A DNA stretch of 64,000 nucleotides from CAKZNE01 sp040222435 (lineage in GTDB: Bacteria > Bacteroidota > Bacteroidia > Flavobacteriales > Schleiferiaceae): NCBI GenBank assembly GCA_965212245.1, contig OZ243107.1:1178001-1242000 (forward strand). Direction: 5' to 3'. The first letter of the stretch is position 1. Every line of letters starts with the position of its first letter. Position numbers and translations under genes: made by a program. Shown one piece after another: positions 24,651-32,349 of the stretch. The notes under the pieces were generated by a model. That model had not been told where the DNA came from. It did no database searches and saw only the letters and a program-made list of their open reading frames with translations.

Positions 24651-24660
24651 AATTAATCAA

Positions 24661-25446
24661 ATGAACAAATTCCTATTCACCCTCTTTGTACTTTCAACGG
24701 GGCTGGTTTCTTACGGACAAAGCATTATCACCGATCGCCCGGATCAGACAGAGGCTTCTTCAACCGTATCTCCCGGTACCTTTCAGATAGAATCCGGTTT
24801 TACTTTCCAAACCGAGGACATTTTTCGTTCATTGCCAGATGGCTCTGTTGCGGATAAACTTGAGAGTCAGGCCCTGCCTAACACCCTGTTTAGAATAGGG
24901 CTTTTTAAGCGCCTTGAGTTAAGGGTTGTAACACAACCCGAGCTACAGCGTTTGCTTTCAGACGGGGAGACCGTTTCACGGAATTTTGGAATTGCAGATC
25001 TTCAGCTTGGTTTTAAAGTTAATATACTGGAAGATCGTGAAGGGAGGCCCGAGGTGGGTTTTCTTTCACACGTCATCTTACCCACAGGTACCAATGGTAT
25101 AGGTATTCCGTCCGGGGAGTACGGTATGGTAAGCCGGCTGCTGGTAACACATGCTCTGAATGATCATATGAACCTGGCTTATAACCTTGGATATGAATAT
25201 ATCACGGAGTTGGAAAATTACATCTTCGTATCCCTTTCATGGGCCACAGCTCTTTCTGATAAAATAGGTGTATACCTGGAGCCTTATGGTTCATTGGATG
25301 AGTGGGAGTGGGTAGTGAATGCAGATGCTGGTTTTACCTATTTGGTGCATGATAACTTACAGCTTGATTATTCATTTGGAGTAGGTATTACGGAGGGAAT
25401 GAATTATCATTCTGTGGGCGCTAGTATTCGGTTACCGGGTAATTAA
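24661..25446 (+). CDS. Outer-membrane beta-barrel protein, putatively metal-regulated
   Basis: A 261-residue exported protein with signal peptide MNKFLFTLFVLSTGLVSYGQ and the opening SIITDRPDQTEASSTVSPGTFQIESGF, typical of the family named Phenol_MetA_deg. That name is historical and says nothing about function here. The rest alternates hydrophobic beta strands (LADLQLGFKV-type; LLVTHALNDHMNLAYNLGYEY; LQLDYSFGVGITEG). I read it as a 10-12 strand outer-membrane channel. It is divergent from the metal import operon, and its promoter overlaps a DtxR-type operator. I infer that it lets manganese or another divalent metal cross the outer membrane when the cell is starved. Confidence 0.75.
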   Translation: MNKFLFTLFVLSTGLVSYGQSIITDRPDQTEASSTVSPGTFQIESGFTFQTEDIFRSLPDGSVADKLESQALPNTLFRIGLFKRLELRVVTQPELQRLLSDGETVSRNFGIADLQLGFKVNILEDREGRPEVGFLSHVILPTGTNGIGIPSGEYGMVSRLLVTHALNDHMNLAYNLGYEYITELENYIFVSLSWATALSDKIGVYLEPYGSLDEWEWVVNADAGFTYLVHDNLQLDYSFGVGITEGMNYHSVGASIRLPGN

Positions 25447-25546
25447 TTAAAGTCGATATCCTTGCTGCCTGACATAGTGGTGAAACACAATATCAATGTT
25501 AAAACACTGAATTTCAATGAAATGTTAAGAACAAAATATTAGCATA

Positions 25547-25572
25547 TTGGTTATTCAGATATTAGTAACCAA
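25547..25572. repeat. Inverted repeat upstream of the small membrane protein gene
   Basis: TTGGTTA (25547-25553) and TAACCAA (25566-25572) form perfect 7-base arms with a 12-base spacer. The repeat ends 13 bases before the ATG at 25586, so it is either an operator or a 5' leader hairpin. The TTGG could also serve as a -33 element. Confidence 0.45.
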
Positions 25573-25585
25573 ATAAATTAATACT

Positions 25586-25750
25586 ATGCTTCGCTTAATT
25601 CTGATTTTTCTGGTGGTCGCACTGATTGCGGCACTTTTTGGCTTTGGAGGTCTCGCTGCCGGAGCGGCTGGGATTGCAAAAATTATATTTTACATTTTCC
25701 TCGTGCTATTAGTCATTTCTTTATTATTCAGGCTGATAGGTGGGCGATAA
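25586..25750 (+). CDS. DUF1328-type small membrane protein
   Basis: A 54-residue protein that begins MLRLILIFLVVALIAALFGF, continues GGLAAGAAGIAKIIFYIFLV and ends in LLFRLIGGR. Two hydrophobic helices are joined by a Gly/Ala-rich turn, the pattern of the UPF0391/DUF1328 (YtjA) family of stress-linked inner-membrane proteins of unknown action. The length is normal for the family. It has its own upstream dyad and is followed by a perfect bidirectional terminator, so it is monocistronic. Confidence 0.88.
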   Translation: MLRLILIFLVVALIAALFGFGGLAAGAAGIAKIIFYIFLVLLVISLLFRLIGGR

Positions 25751-25770
25751 AACAAATGATGTAGTTATAT

Positions 25771-25807
25771 AAAAAGAAAAACCGGTTTTAAACCGGTTTT
25801 TCTTTTT
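25771..25807. terminator. Bidirectional terminator between convergent genes
   Basis: A 37-base perfect palindrome: 18-base arms around a single central T. The core is AACCGGTTT with A-rich flanks on the left and T-rich flanks on the right, so it works in both directions. It sits 20 bases after the small membrane protein gene and 15 bases after the end of the convergent gene at 25823. Confidence 0.88.
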
Positions 25808-25822
25808 AGAGTATAATGTCCA

Positions 25823-26125
25823 TTAATGGATCCGCATTTTTTGTACCATTTCAGTGGTAAGCGGGTCGCTATAAGTGCCGTATGCGTCTACCATAGTTCC
25901 CTTACGCCCATCATCCGCAGTTATAGCATAGAGAATAGACATATCATCAGGGTTTGTCATGCCTTCAAAACGGTGAAATTCATCAATATGAAATTCTGAG
26001 GGTTTATAGGTAAGCTTTTCACTTTTGCATTCAATACAATTCTCTAAGAGATTAAAGTCAAGAGTATAGCCTCGCTTATTAAGGTCTTCTATGCCTTTAG
26101 ATAAGGTGTCATATTTGTTATCCAT
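25823..26125 (-). CDS. Conserved small protein of unknown function
   Basis: A 100-residue cytoplasmic protein: NKYDTLSKGIEDLNKRGYT, DFNLLENCIECKS, FHIDEFHRFEGMTNPDDMS and a C-terminal VDAYGTYSDPLTTEMVQKM. The pattern is well conserved in Bacteroidota and many database entries call it phosphoribosylpyrophosphate synthetase. It is far too short for that enzyme (about 310 residues) and has no PRPP-binding motif, so the name should not be copied. The C-x-x-C pair (CIEC) could bind metal. It ends against the bidirectional terminator. Confidence 0.8.
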   Translation of the reverse strand: MDNKYDTLSKGIEDLNKRGYTLDFNLLENCIECKSEKLTYKPSEFHIDEFHRFEGMTNPDDMSILYAITADDGRKGTMVDAYGTYSDPLTTEMVQKMRIH

Positions 26126-26182
26126 GATATTGCGTTTTATAATGTAACCTGAAAAGCGGGGGATGGTTTTTAGCTGTAGGTG

Positions 26183-26944
26183 CTATATCTTATAGTATTC
26201 TTTCAGGTGCATTTTTTCACCGTCATACTCAGCATACGTATAATATTTAATCCAATCTCCCAGGTTTATGTATCGCGAACTTTTAGTGAGTTCCAGGTCA
26301 ATAGGAAGATGGCGGTGGCCAAAAACAAAATAGTCGAAATGTTCTTTCTCCAATACTTCCCGCGCAAAAATAGCCAGCCACTCCTCGTCTTCTCCTAAAA
26401 ACTTAGCGTCAGACTCCCCGGTTTTAGCACGGCTGCTGCGACTGAAATAATCGGCCAATCCAATTCCGAAATTGGGATGTAAACGGGCAAAGGACCATTG
26501 CAGGAACTTATTGGAAAAAACCTTTTTGATGAACTTATAGCCGTGGTCTCCTGGCCCTAAGCCATCACCGTGGCCAATGAAGAACTTTTGCTCATTCCAG
26601 GTCCGGGTAATAGGTTCCCGATACAGCTTAACTCCGGTTTCCTTTGGCATATAATCAAATATCCACATATCGTGGTTTCCGGTAAACATATGTACGGGAA
26701 GACCACTGTCCGTGATCTCTGCAATTTTACCGAGTACACGCACAAACCCGCGGGGCACCGCTCTTTTGTATTCAAACCAAAAGTCAAAGAGATCGCCCAC
26801 AATAAATATTTCTGCCGCATCTTGCCGTACCTCATCGAGCCAGCGTACAAATAGCTTTTCGCGTTCCAGGCTCTCCTCATAATTGGGAGCACCCAGGTGC
26901 AGATCAGAGGCAAAGTATATCTTTTTACCGTTGGGTAATTGCAT
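26183..26944 (-). CDS. lpxH: UDP-2,3-diacylglucosamine diphosphatase-like phosphoesterase (LpxH type)
   Basis: A 253-residue metallophosphoesterase. Motifs in order: SDLHLGAP (D-x-H), VGDLFDFWFEY (GD), TGNHDMW (GNHD), GHGDGLGPGD and FGHRHLP. The FDFWFEY following GD is the mark of LpxH-type enzymes, which remove UMP from UDP-2,3-diacylglucosamine in lipid A synthesis at the inner face of the membrane. It is slightly longer than the E. coli enzyme, as usual in Bacteroidota. It is a single gene; no other lpx gene is near. Confidence 0.88.
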   Translation of the reverse strand: MQLPNGKKIYFASDLHLGAPNYEESLEREKLFVRWLDEVRQDAAEIFIVGDLFDFWFEYKRAVPRGFVRVLGKIAEITDSGLPVHMFTGNHDMWIFDYMPKETGVKLYREPITRTWNEQKFFIGHGDGLGPGDHGYKFIKKVFSNKFLQWSFARLHPNFGIGLADYFSRSSRAKTGESDAKFLGEDEEWLAIFAREVLEKEHFDYFVFGHRHLPIDLELTKSSRYINLGDWIKYYTYAEYDGEKMHLKEYYKI

Positions 26945-26993
26945 GGGCGCTAATATAAGCCACCTGTTAAAAAGGTAAGTTGAAATAAAATTG

Positions 26994-27551
26994 TCAGGAG
27001 CCTCTTTGGGTAAAAGAACCCATGCCTCCCACCTTTATACCTAGCGAAGTAAATGTTTTCGTTTCGCGAAGAATTACAGTTATATAAAAAACAGAAGTAA
27101 AGGAAAGAAACTTAAAACCAATTCCTGCCTCTAGTGGAGTACCCATACCAAGCTTGGATTTGTACTTATATGAATCACTTCCTAAAAAACCCGTACCGGG
27201 AATGGTATCAGAGACCGTATAATTATGAGTAAATGTAAGCCCGGATTTAACATACCATAAGCTATGTTCCTTAATATCAATATAGCCGTACCAGATATTG
27301 GAAAAATTTAGTTTGGGATCACCATTGGGGCCAAATATATCTAGTAAAGGAGGTAGCCGGTATGTGCTGAGTCCAAAAAGGTGGTGATTAACACTAATAT
27401 TAATTCCGAGCCCATATAATTCACTTGCTATTGGGGAATTAGAAGAACCTGCGTTAAAATCCAGCCAACCTACTGTATTCGCGGTGTCATTTTTTTGGGC
27501 TATGCCCGTAAAAGTTGTAAAGAGGAGAAGATATACTAGAAGGCGGGTCAT
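26994..27551 (-). CDS. Secreted, probably outer-membrane, protein of unknown function
   Basis: A 185-residue protein with signal peptide MTRLLVYLLLFTTFTGIAQ. The mature chain is rich in amphipathic beta strands (VKSGLTFTHNYTV; LGMGTPLEAGIGFKFLSFTSVFYITVIL) and glycine, which suggests a small beta-barrel. The usual aromatic last residue is missing: it ends in FTQRGS. I recognise no family. It lies 42 bases upstream of the lpxH-like gene on the same strand. The 232 bases between it and the superoxide dismutase terminator region show no other gene. Confidence 0.65.
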   Translation of the reverse strand: MTRLLVYLLLFTTFTGIAQKNDTANTVGWLDFNAGSSNSPIASELYGLGINISVNHHLFGLSTYRLPPLLDIFGPNGDPKLNFSNIWYGYIDIKEHSLWYVKSGLTFTHNYTVSDTIPGTGFLGSDSYKYKSKLGMGTPLEAGIGFKFLSFTSVFYITVILRETKTFTSLGIKVGGMGSFTQRGS

Positions 27552-27734
27552 GCAGGCAGGTTTTTAAGTTGAAGTGTAGCTTATCTGCAAAAACGGGACT
27601 TTAAACTAAAAAAGTATTGGAAGTGACTTATAAAATCGTTTTAGGTAAGGGGGATTGAAAAGGATATGGCTCTGCTCAGAATGGTATAAGCAGCAACTAT
27701 TTTTATACAAAGAGGATAATTGGCAGAAATCCAT

Positions 27735-27761
27735 AAAAAAATCCCGCCTGAGCGGGATTTT
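27735..27761 (-). terminator. Intrinsic terminator of the superoxide dismutase gene
   Basis: ATCCCGC (27741-27747), loop CTGA, GCGGGAT (27752-27758). On the minus strand a run of T follows the stem. It starts 26 bases after the sod stop codon. Confidence 0.85.
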
Positions 27762-27783
27762 AAAATGTATTATTTCGCGAAAA

Positions 27784-28392
27784 TTATTTAGCAGCTTCGT
27801 AGCGCTTGCTTACTTCATCCCAATTGATGACATTAAAGAAAGCCGAAACATAATCGGGTCTGCGGTTTTGATACTTCAGGTAATAAGCATGCTCCCAAAC
27901 GTCAAGCCCCAGTATGGGAGTTCCCTGTACTTCGGCAATATCCATAAGTGGGTTATCCTGATTAGGAGAAGAAGTAACCTGTAGCTTGCCTTCTTTATTC
28001 ACAATTAACCAAGCCCATCCTGAGCCAAAACGGCTCTTAGCTGCTTCAGCAAATTCATCTTTAAAAGACTGGAAAGAGCCAAAAGCATTATTGATAGCGC
28101 TGGCCAGATCACCGGAAGGCTCACCGCCACCGTTAGGACTCATTACCGTCCAAAATAAACTGTGGTTGTAAAAACCACCACCATTGTTGCGCACGCCTTT
28201 ACCATGTTGGGAAACATTTTTCAAAATGTCTTCAATAGAAGCATTTTCATTGCTGCTACCTTCTAGTGCATCATTTAGTTTGGAAGTATATCCCGCATGA
28301 TGCTTATCATGGTGGATTTCCATGGTTTGTGCATCAATATGAGGTTCCAGGGCATTTTTTGCATAAGGAAGATCGGGAAGTTGAAAAGCCAT
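27784..28392 (-). CDS. sodA: Superoxide dismutase, manganese type
   Basis: A 202-residue Fe/Mn superoxide dismutase of normal length. Metal ligands: His27 in MEIHHDKHH, His in GGGFYNHSLFW, Asp and His in LDVWEHAYY. The second-sphere pattern is that of Mn enzymes: Gly-Gly before FYNH and Gln in SSPNQDNPLM, where Fe enzymes place the Gln earlier. It has no signal peptide, so it is cytoplasmic. The promoter is strong and has a small GTTAGCCTAAC palindrome at the expected transcript start. With a metal importer 3.5 kb away this makes a manganese-centred oxidative defence region. Confidence 0.93.
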   Translation of the reverse strand: MAFQLPDLPYAKNALEPHIDAQTMEIHHDKHHAGYTSKLNDALEGSSNENASIEDILKNVSQHGKGVRNNGGGFYNHSLFWTVMSPNGGGEPSGDLASAINNAFGSFQSFKDEFAEAAKSRFGSGWAWLIVNKEGKLQVTSSPNQDNPLMDIAEVQGTPILGLDVWEHAYYLKYQNRRPDYVSAFFNVINWDEVSKRYEAAK

Positions 28393-28429
28393 AATTTATG
28401 AGTTTTGATTAAATATTAATGATTGTCGA

Positions 28430-28468
28430 GTTAGGCTAACAAAGCTATGCAGAATAGGTTTATCCAAA
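28430..28468 (-). promoter_or_regulatory. Promoter of sodA with palindrome at +1
   Basis: On the minus strand: TTTG (28468-28465), a 17-base spacer, TAGCTTTG (28447-28440), then at once GTTAGCCTAAC (28440-28430). The last is a 5-base-arm palindrome whose TTAG/CTAA halves resemble half-sites of DtxR-family boxes. The leader would be about 40 bases. Confidence 0.6.
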
Positions 28469-28593
28469 AGTTAAACTACTGATGAAACTATCGATAATGC
28501 TTATAACGGCTGTGGGTATAGCCTGAATAACTTGCTGGTGAACTCATCAAAGGGTATTGCTTTTTTAATAATTTCACTACGCTAAACAGTGGT

Positions 28594-31500
28594 ATGAGCA
28601 GTTCAGAATTTACTATATACACAGCCTCGGCCGGAGCCGGAAAAACCTATAACCTGGTGTACAAGGTGCTGCGATTGTGTCTCAGTGCTACCGAAAACAC
28701 GGCCTTCCGGACGATACTGGCTATTACGTTCACCAATAAAGCGGCAGCGGAAATGAAGGAGCGCATTGTGCGCACGCTCGAGGAATTCTCTGCTTCAAAA
28801 TCAGACCAGGAAAATACTTTATTTCAGCGTTTTTGTGAAGAGCTGAACCTGAGTCCGGAAGAATTGAGGTCAAAAAGCGAAGACGTCCTTAGAGCCATAC
28901 TGCACCAGTACTCCGCTTTTTCAATTTCCACCATTGACAAGTTTACCAACCGGCTCATCCGCACTTTTTCACAGGACCTTAAGGTTAGTGGAAATTACGA
29001 AGTGGAACTGGATGCGGAGCTTATTTTGAGCGAGGCTATAGATACGATGCTTTCTGACCTTGAAGAAGATTCCGCTTTGGCAGAAGTACTTATTCAATTC
29101 CTTAATGTGCAATTGGATGAAGGCAAATCACCACGGGCCGAGTACCGTTTGTTGGATGTAGGCTATACCTTGTTTGAAGAACGGGCTATTGCCCCACTAT
29201 CAGTTCTTAAAGGACTGGATTCGAGAAGCTTTTTGGAAATTCGTGAAAAGCTTTACCTGCGAAATAACCAATGGGAGAAAGAGGCGCAAAAAATAGCCAA
29301 ATCAACACTTCAGTTAATTGACGATAACCATATAGACCACAGCTTTTTCTCGCGGGGTTCCCTACCTAAATATATTTCCGGAATTTGTAATAATCCACAC
29401 CTTGAGCTTCCAAGCCCCACAGTACAGAAGCAAATGGTAGGCGAAGCGGACTTTTATCCTAAAAACAAAGCGAAAGAAGCGGCCGGTTATATTGACCCTA
29501 TTGCCGGTGAGTTGATGGAGCACTGTCAGGCTTTGCTACATTTTATTATAGATCACGCAGCTGTATATGAACTGTCCAAACTGATTTTACGCAATATTTT
29601 CAGTCTTGCCGTGGTAGCTCAGATCGAGAAATACCTGGGGCAGATCAAAGACGAAAGTAACCGTCTGCCGATTGGAGAGTTCAACCAGTTGATCAGTAAC
29701 CATTTAAAGGAGCAACCGGCTGCCTTCCTGTATGAGCGTATAGGGGACCGATACCGGCATTATTTTATTGATGAGTTCCAGGATACTTCCCGTCTGCAGT
29801 GGTTAAATCTGTTGCCCTTAGCCAATAACACTATGGCGCAACAGGGTTCCGTAATGCTGGTGGGAGATGCTAAACAATCTATTTACCGCTGGCGGGGCGG
29901 AGAAGTAGAGCAGTTCCTGGATTTGCACAGTGATAAGGATGTAAGCAACAAAGTGGATCACGAAGGAAAACAGAGCTCATTATACGAACGGTCAACGGTA
30001 CTACTCAAAGATAACTGGCGGAGTCTTAGGGAAGTCGTAAATTTTAATAACCAGTTTTTTGAGCTGGTAGTTGACATTAAAGATAAAAACGGATTAAAGC
30101 TTACGAACCTTCAGCATCGCCAGCTTTTTAAGGAAGCCCGGCAAGAGGTACAAGCCGGAGACGGGGGCCTGGTGAGTATAGATATACTGGACGATACGGA
30201 GTCAGCAACGCTATATACAGAACAGCAAAGCCGGTATGTGATACAATATATACAGGAGGCTTTAGAAGATGGATATGAACTGCGTGATATCTGCATCCTC
30301 AGCAGGAGTAAAAAACACAACAGTACTTTATCCAGATTGCTGTCAGACAATAATATACCCGTTGTTAGTTCAGATAGTCTGCTATTAGGCCAATCCGAAA
30401 AAACCGGGGTAATTGTGGCCTTTTTGAAACTTGCTCTGCGGCCGGATGATCAATGGTCACGGCTAAGCTTCCTGGAGTGGTTCTGGTCAGAATACGGCCT
30501 TCAACTGGAGGAATCAGATGGGTACGCATTTGTAGATGGCTGGATGAAATCAGATCTGAGCAAGTGGCAGGAGTTATTGCGCCCTGTGTGGGAAGATTTT
30601 TCCTGGCTGCGTTTTCGCAATGCTTCCCTGATCAATAAAGTACAAATGGTAGTGCGCGGTCTGGGCTTTGGAGCACAGAATGACCCTTTTTTACAAAGCT
30701 TTATGGACAAGGCGCTCGACTTTGAAGATGGCAAAGAAGAAGGGGAGTCTGAATTTCTGCGATGGTGGGATATGAAGGGAGCGGCCACAGCTATTGAAAT
30801 GCCGGATGATTTGGAGGCGGTACGCCTCATGACCATTCACAAAGCCAAAGGGCTAGAATTTCCGGTGGTGATCCTGGCCTTTGCAGACTGGCTTGCCTTT
30901 CGTGAGCCGATGCCTCCCAGTACCTGGATGCTGTTGCCCCCGGATGAATTTTTTGGATTACCAGCAGCTAAGATCGGTTTGCGTGAAATGATTGAAGTAC
31001 CAGGCCTTGAGACCTACAATGCCATATTTCAAAAGCATAAGGAGGATGTGGCGCTGGACAACCTGAACCTGCTTTATGTGGCCCATACCCGTGCCCGCGA
31101 TCGCCTGCATATTCTGGGTAATGAATCCAGGGATGCGAATCAACGGATAACGGTTTATTTGCGATATTTCATGGAACTGCAGGGGGCAGAGGGTTCATGT
31201 TGGAGTGCCGGGGAAAGAAGCCGGAAGGCAAAACAGACCAGGCCGTCAAACTCTTCCGAAGAACTTATGGTCTATACCTCTGTACCGTGGCGGGAGCGAC
31301 TGGATGTAGCTGTGGACTCCCCAAAGAACTGGGAGGGTGGCGAAAGTGCTTCTGCTGCCTGGGGTAAAAAAGTACATTCCATTTTGTCCATGATAGATTA
31401 TGAAAGTAACCTGGAAGAAGTGCTCCACAAAATGGAGAGTCGTGGATTTTTTCTGAAAGAGGAAATGGAAACGCTCCGGGAACTTACCCAACAGGCTTTA

Positions 31501-31773
31501 GAGCACCCGGAACTAAAACCCTATTATCAGGAAGGTTTACGCGTATTAAACGAATCTGCAATACTGGTCCCTGGCTTCACTTCCTTGCGACCAGACCGGC
31601 TGGTGCAGGAAGATGATATCTTCCACATTATTGAGTATAAAACCGGTCAGCCTGATCATACGCATCAGCAACAGGTAGAGTCCTATGCCGATATATTGCG
31701 TCAGCAAAACCTGAAAGTGGGAGATAAAATACTCATTTACCTCAGTGAACCGTTGCAGGTCGAAAAGTGGTAA
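28594..31773 (+). CDS. AddA/UvrD-like helicase-nuclease
   Basis: A 1059-residue superfamily 1 helicase of the UvrD/RecB/AddA type with a C-terminal nuclease. Walker A is ASAGAGKTYNLVYK near residue 10. Other helicase motifs are AITFTNKAAAEMKERI (Ia), YFIDEFQDTSRLQWLNLL (II), VGDAKQSIYRWRGG (III), RLMTIHKAKGLEFPVVIL (V) and NLLYVAHTRARDRLHIL (VI). The nuclease part at the end has RPDRLVQ and IIEYKTG, then QVESYADIL, the RecB-type pattern with Glu in place of the usual Asp before YK. It likely resects double-strand breaks. The AddB partner is not in the window. Confidence 0.92.
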   Translation: MSSSEFTIYTASAGAGKTYNLVYKVLRLCLSATENTAFRTILAITFTNKAAAEMKERIVRTLEEFSASKSDQENTLFQRFCEELNLSPEELRSKSEDVLRAILHQYSAFSISTIDKFTNRLIRTFSQDLKVSGNYEVELDAELILSEAIDTMLSDLEEDSALAEVLIQFLNVQLDEGKSPRAEYRLLDVGYTLFEERAIAPLSVLKGLDSRSFLEIREKLYLRNNQWEKEAQKIAKSTLQLIDDNHIDHSFFSRGSLPKYISGICNNPHLELPSPTVQKQMVGEADFYPKNKAKEAAGYIDPIAGELMEHCQALLHFIIDHAAVYELSKLILRNIFSLAVVAQIEKYLGQIKDESNRLPIGEFNQLISNHLKEQPAAFLYERIGDRYRHYFIDEFQDTSRLQWLNLLPLANNTMAQQGSVMLVGDAKQSIYRWRGGEVEQFLDLHSDKDVSNKVDHEGKQSSLYERSTVLLKDNWRSLREVVNFNNQFFELVVDIKDKNGLKLTNLQHRQLFKEARQEVQAGDGGLVSIDILDDTESATLYTEQQSRYVIQYIQEALEDGYELRDICILSRSKKHNSTLSRLLSDNNIPVVSSDSLLLGQSEKTGVIVAFLKLALRPDDQWSRLSFLEWFWSEYGLQLEESDGYAFVDGWMKSDLSKWQELLRPVWEDFSWLRFRNASLINKVQMVVRGLGFGAQNDPFLQSFMDKALDFEDGKEEGESEFLRWWDMKGAATAIEMPDDLEAVRLMTIHKAKGLEFPVVILAFADWLAFREPMPPSTWMLLPPDEFFGLPAAKIGLREMIEVPGLETYNAIFQKHKEDVALDNLNLLYVAHTRARDRLHILGNESRDANQRITVYLRYFMELQGAEGSCWSAGERSRKAKQTRPSNSSEELMVYTSVPWRERLDVAVDSPKNWEGGESASAAWGKKVHSILSMIDYESNLEEVLHKMESRGFFLKEEMETLRELTQQALEHPELKPYYQEGLRVLNESAILVPGFTSLRPDRLVQEDDIFHIIEYKTGQPDHTHQQQVESYADILRQQNLKVGDKILIYLSEPLQVEKW

Positions 31774-31798
31774 AACATTATGCTTTATCAAGGGGCTT

Positions 31799-32230
31799 TT
31801 ATAATGGAACGGTGAGTAAGGGGGTTTTTACACGCTTGAAAATTTCAAGAGCCGTGTTCTCTGCAAATAGATTGTAGAAGAAACTATGTTCATGAGAACC
31901 GATAATCAGCAGATCGGAAGAAAGCTTATCCACCTCTGCCAAAATGGTTTTAACCGTTTCTCCCTGAAGAAGTAATCCTTCAGCATTAATGCCGGTATCT
32001 TGTAACTTTTTCGCCCTGTCTTGAATAAACCTATGTTCGTCCCTGAGATCTTCAGCGCGTATATCACGTATGTATTGCGGACCGGGCTCATAGCCCACAA
32101 AATCAGGATCTGGTGCAGCAATATGCAGAATCCACAAGTGAGCATCAAATTTGTGCGCAAAGGAAGCTGCGTAATCAATCAGCTGCTCAGACTTTTCCTC
32201 AAAATCTATGGCTACTAGAATGTTCTTCAT
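31799..32230 (-). CDS. Universal stress protein family protein
   Basis: A 143-residue UspA-fold protein: MKNILVAIDFEEKSEQLIDYAASF at the start, a middle helix with a VKTILAEVDKLSSDLLIIGSHEHSFF segment and the end RVKTPLLTVPL. The ATP-binding glycine motif G-x-x-G-x(9)-G-S/T is altered here (GSHEHSFFYNLFAENTALEI), so it may be of the non-ATP-binding kind. It is a single gene that converges on the helicase gene, 25 bases apart. Confidence 0.88.
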   Translation of the reverse strand: MKNILVAIDFEEKSEQLIDYAASFAHKFDAHLWILHIAAPDPDFVGYEPGPQYIRDIRAEDLRDEHRFIQDRAKKLQDTGINAEGLLLQGETVKTILAEVDKLSSDLLIIGSHEHSFFYNLFAENTALEIFKRVKTPLLTVPL

Positions 32231-32322
32231 GACAGTATTCTTTAATGCTTCAGGTTTTAATGGCTATTTCTGATAAAAGTGATTTTGGAATACAAATGTT
32301 TAGCAGCCCATGCCCACATTTT

Positions 32323-32330
32323 TATCTTTG
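32323..32330 (+). promoter_or_regulatory. Candidate -7 box TATCTTTG for kbl
   Basis: A perfect TAnnTTTG 19 bases before the kbl ATG, with TTTA 20 bases upstream in place of the usual TTTG. Confidence 0.5.
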
Positions 32331-32349
32331 CCGGAAATAAAGATAAGTT

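Noticed and set aside
24661..25446. Role in phenol degradation for the barrel protein
   Set aside because: The family name derives from one gene cluster; here the promoter and neighbours point to metal control and no aromatic pathway genes are present.
25823..26125. Name phosphoribosylpyrophosphate synthetase for the 100-residue protein
   Set aside because: The protein is a third of the enzyme's size and lacks its PRPP and ATP motifs; the name is a spread annotation error.
27655..27984. 109-codon plus-strand frame running into sodA
   Set aside because: Overlaps the sod terminator and the sod coding region antisense; no domain.
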